Shown in pieces: positions 12,855-14,996 of a stretch of DNA of 14,996 nucleotides (positions are counted from its first letter, which is position 1; each line of letters opens with the position of its first letter). A program made the position numbers and the translations under genes. The DNA comes from Phycisphaerales bacterium. Its GTDB lineage: Bacteria; Planctomycetota; Phycisphaerae; Phycisphaerales; SM1A02. Location of the stretch: NCBI GenBank assembly GCA_020427625.1, contig JAGQOI010000222.1, positions 1 to 14,996 of the forward strand. Reading direction: 5' to 3'. Below the pieces are notes generated by a model. That model was not told where the DNA came from, did no database searches, and was given only the letters and a program-made list of their open reading frames with translations.

Positions 12855-14744
12855 GTGTGCGGCCTCGCAGCCATCCTCTGTCCCACCCCGCGATCCGACG
12901 CCGGCGCCATCGTCGCGCGCATGCTCGATCGAATCGCCCACCGCGGACCCGATGACCGACAATGTCGCGCCTTCCGCGATGACCGCCCCGTCCCCCTCGA
13001 CGAACCCGCAACCGTCGTCCTCGGGCACCTCCGACTCGCCATCCAGGACCTCTCCGACGCCGGCCGACAACCCATGGCCGATCCCGATCGACGACGTCAC
13101 CTCATCTTCAACGGCGAGATCTACAACTTCATCGAACTGGCCGGCCCCCTCCGCGCCCGGAGCATCCCCCTCGTCTCCGCCGGCGACACCGAAGTCCTCC
13201 TCCATCACCTCATCGCCCGACCCGACGAAGACCTCGCCCCTCGACTCGCCGACCTCGACGGCATGTTCGCCTTCATGCTCCTCGACCTCCACGCGCGACG
13301 ACTCACCGCCGTCCGCGATCGCTTCGGCATCAAGCCGCTCTACCTCTGGACCGCGCCAGACGGCGCCGTCCTCCTCGCCTCCGAAATCAAGGCCTTCACC
13401 GCACACCCACACTGGACCGCGCGGCTCAATCACGCCCGCGCCCACGACTACCTCGCCCGCGGCATCATCGACCACACCGCCGAAACCCTCTTCGCCGACG
13501 TCCGCCAACTCGCGCCCGGACATCAACTCGTCATCGACCTCCGACACCCCGCCGCGCCCGTGTCCTCCGTCCCGTGGTACGACCTCGACGCCGCCTCCGC
13601 GTCACCGTCCGAGGACGCCGCCGAGACCTGCCGCGCACTCGTACGCCACGCCGTCCGCATGCGCCTTCGCGCCGACGTCCCCATCGGGTCCTGCCTCTCC
13701 GGCGGCGTCGATTCGTCCGCCATCGTCTGCATGGCCTCCCTCCTTCTGCACGACGGCGGCGACCACCCGCCCCAACTCACGTTCACCGCCTCCGATCCCG
13801 ACGATCCGCGCGACGAGTGGCCCGCCGCGAACCTCACCGCGCAGATCGCCGGCGCCGACGCCGTCCGTGTCCACACGCAGGGTGCCACCATCCTCGACCG
13901 CCTCGACGACCTCGTCTGGACCCAGGACGAACCCTTCGGCTCGACCTCGATCGTCGCCCAGCACGCCGTCTTCGAAGCCGCCGCCGCCCGTGGCCTCAAG
14001 GTCATGCTCGACGGACAGGGCGCCGACGAGATCTTCGGCGGCTATCACGTGTTCTTCCGCGTCCTGCTCTGGTCCGATCTCCGCCGCGGACGCCTCGGCG
14101 CGTTCCGCCGACACCTGCGCGCCATCCGTGCCGCGCACGGCGGTCGCGCCGCGTCATGGATCGCCCGCGCCCTCGCCTCGGGCGTCCCCGGTGCCGCGCC
14201 GCCGGCGTCGCTCGCGCGCGACGTCTTCGACCTCCACGACATGACCGTCGACCCCTTTCGGCGCCTGTCCGGACGGACGCGGGGGATCCGCGCGTTCTCG
14301 ATCGACCAGGTCCGCGCCGCGAGCCTGCCGATGCTGCTGCACTGGGAGGACCGCAATTCCATGGCGCACTCGATCGAGGCGCGCGTGCCGTTCCTGTCGC
14401 ATCCGCTCGTCGAGTTCGCCCTCGGACTGCCCGACGACGCGAAGGTCGATCCGCCCGTGACGAAGCGCCTCCTCCGCGACGCCATGCGCGGCATCGTGCC
14501 GAACGAGATTCTCGACCGGCGCGACAAGATCGCGTTCTCCACGCCCGAACGACGATGGCTCATCGAGTCCGACCCCTCCGCGGCATCCCGCGCGCTCGCC
14601 GACGCGATCGATGTCGCCGGTCCCCTCATCCGCGACGCCGCGCCGCTGCACGCGATGATCGCCGACGAGCGCGACTACGACCCCGTCTTCTGGCGCACCC
14701 TCTGCTTCGCCGCCTGGCTTCGTCGCTTCGACGTGCGCATGTGA
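12855..14744 (+). CDS. asnB: asparagine synthase (glutamine-hydrolysing), AsnB family, second copy
   Basis: This 629-residue protein has the normal AsnB length. The start must be GTG at 12855, because that puts Cys directly after the initiator (M-CGLAAIL) as the glutaminase nucleophile. FNGEIYNFIEL and RDRFGIKPLY complete the glutaminase domain. The synthetase domain has SGGVDS at 282-287, LDGQGADEIFGGYHVF and the MAHSIEARVPFLSHPLVEF substrate region, all intact. It differs clearly from the copy at 6786-8936: no N-terminal insertion, no repeat tail, and VDS in place of MDS. Standing alone beside no sugar genes, it is the better candidate for true asparagine synthesis, or for amidating another acid in a pathway outside the window. 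It is followed 6 bp later by a single copy of the REP-like repeat. Confidence 0.94.
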   Translation: MCGLAAILCPTPRSDAGAIVARMLDRIAHRGPDDRQCRAFRDDRPVPLDEPATVVLGHLRLAIQDLSDAGRQPMADPDRRRHLIFNGEIYNFIELAGPLRARSIPLVSAGDTEVLLHHLIARPDEDLAPRLADLDGMFAFMLLDLHARRLTAVRDRFGIKPLYLWTAPDGAVLLASEIKAFTAHPHWTARLNHARAHDYLARGIIDHTAETLFADVRQLAPGHQLVIDLRHPAAPVSSVPWYDLDAASASPSEDAAETCRALVRHAVRMRLRADVPIGSCLSGGVDSSAIVCMASLLLHDGGDHPPQLTFTASDPDDPRDEWPAANLTAQIAGADAVRVHTQGATILDRLDDLVWTQDEPFGSTSIVAQHAVFEAAAARGLKVMLDGQGADEIFGGYHVFFRVLLWSDLRRGRLGAFRRHLRAIRAAHGGRAASWIARALASGVPGAAPPASLARDVFDLHDMTVDPFRRLSGRTRGIRAFSIDQVRAASLPMLLHWEDRNSMAHSIEARVPFLSHPLVEFALGLPDDAKVDPPVTKRLLRDAMRGIVPNEILDRRDKIAFSTPERRWLIESDPSAASRALADAIDVAGPLIRDAAPLHAMIADERDYDPVFWRTLCFAAWLRRFDVRM

Positions 14745-14750
14745 TCGATC

Positions 14751-14869
14751 GGGTTCACCACGGAGGCACCGGAGGCACGGAGAGGCGATTGGGTTTGAAG
14801 AATCGTGGGCGTCGACGGGCGCGTGATCGCGACTGGCGGTACTCGGTCGCCGCCGAATGCGGACAGAAG
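14751..14869 (+). repeat. single copy of the REP-like repeat, cut by an IS end
   Basis: GGGTTCACCACGGAGGCAC starts here and resembles the arm at 11091. Likeness continues through ATCGTGGGC and more weakly through GCGACTGGCGGTACTCGG, which matches the spacer of the first element (GCGATGGTCCGTATTCGG). No inverted partner follows; instead the insertion-sequence end begins at 14870. Confidence 0.7.
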
Positions 14870-14996
14870 TTGAGGTTCCCCACGAACGGTGGACACCCAA
14901 GCGTGCCCGTCAGGCTGACCTCTCGAACTCGGCGGGGCTGACGTATCCCAGGGCCGAGTGTAACCGTCTGCGATTGTAGAACATCTCGATGTACTC
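14870..14996 (-). mobile_element. IS3-family insertion sequence, one end (continues past right edge)
   Basis: The boundary is set by TGAGGTTCCCC followed by GGTGGACACC (14870-14897), a terminal inverted repeat beginning with TG as in IS3-family elements, just outside the transposase stop. The rest of the element, its other end and any target duplication lie beyond the window. Confidence 0.75.
14910..14996 (-). CDS. IS3-family transposase (OrfB, DDE/rve integrase), last 28 residues
   Basis: The minus strand from the right edge to a TGA at 14910-14912 reads EYIEMFYNRRRLHSALGYVS then PAEFERSA. This is the classic C-terminus of IS3-family OrfB transposases (YNxxRxHSALGYxSPxxFE), after the catalytic Glu of the DDE triad. 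The catalytic residues lie outside the window, so whether the enzyme is intact cannot be judged. Confidence 0.93.
   Translation of the reverse strand, partial: EYIEMFYNRRRLHSALGYVSPAEFERSA

Overview
The window is very GC-rich and densely packed. It most likely comes from a planctomycete of the Phycisphaerae type. The clues are a secreted protein with two C-terminal GC-type dockerin-like repeats (each with an Asp-rich loop, then PADLAVLLG, then WG and Cys), scattered copies of a 'CACCACGGAGGCAC' repeat behind genes, and an exopolysaccharide-type mix of sulfotransferases, AsnB-type amidotransferase and deacetylase-like proteins. This assignment is inferred from features, not from a marker gene.

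Left two thirds (1-10022, all minus strand): one long co-directional cluster read from about 10160 down past the left edge. Its order is an NAD-dependent sugar epimerase (GTG start), an asparagine-synthase-like amidotransferase, sulfotransferase A with a C-terminal membrane anchor, a polysaccharide-deacetylase-like protein fused to a degenerate SGNH-like domain, an ABC-exporter-like membrane protein whose nucleotide-binding domain has lost its catalytic motifs, sulfotransferase B, and the first 347 codons of a second deacetylase-like protein cut by the window edge. Several junctions are translationally tight: two ATGA overlaps, a 4-nt gap and a 13-nt overlap. This argues for one operon. The likely product is a modified surface or secreted glycan in which a sugar nucleotide is epimerised, possibly amidated, deacetylated and sulfated. 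No glycosyltransferase, flippase or polymerase is visible here, so those would lie further left or elsewhere.

Middle (10023-10318): a divergent intergenic region with a TATACT element facing the operon and a TACAAT element facing the plus-strand secreted protein.

Right third (10319-14744, all plus strand): the secreted dockerin-type protein, a PLP-dependent D-serine dehydratase/D-threonine aldolase-like enzyme, a 78-residue two-helix membrane protein and a second AsnB-type enzyme. Between them lie an inverted pair of about 50-bp repeats (11091-11292), and a 43-bp tandem repeat (12432-12524) in which each unit joins a long palindrome to a perfect DnaA-box sequence. Two of these plus-strand genes look leaderless, with a TANNNT element 6-8 nt before a GTG start. 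At the right edge, a third repeat copy is followed directly by one end of an IS3-family insertion sequence, whose transposase C-terminus enters on the minus strand.
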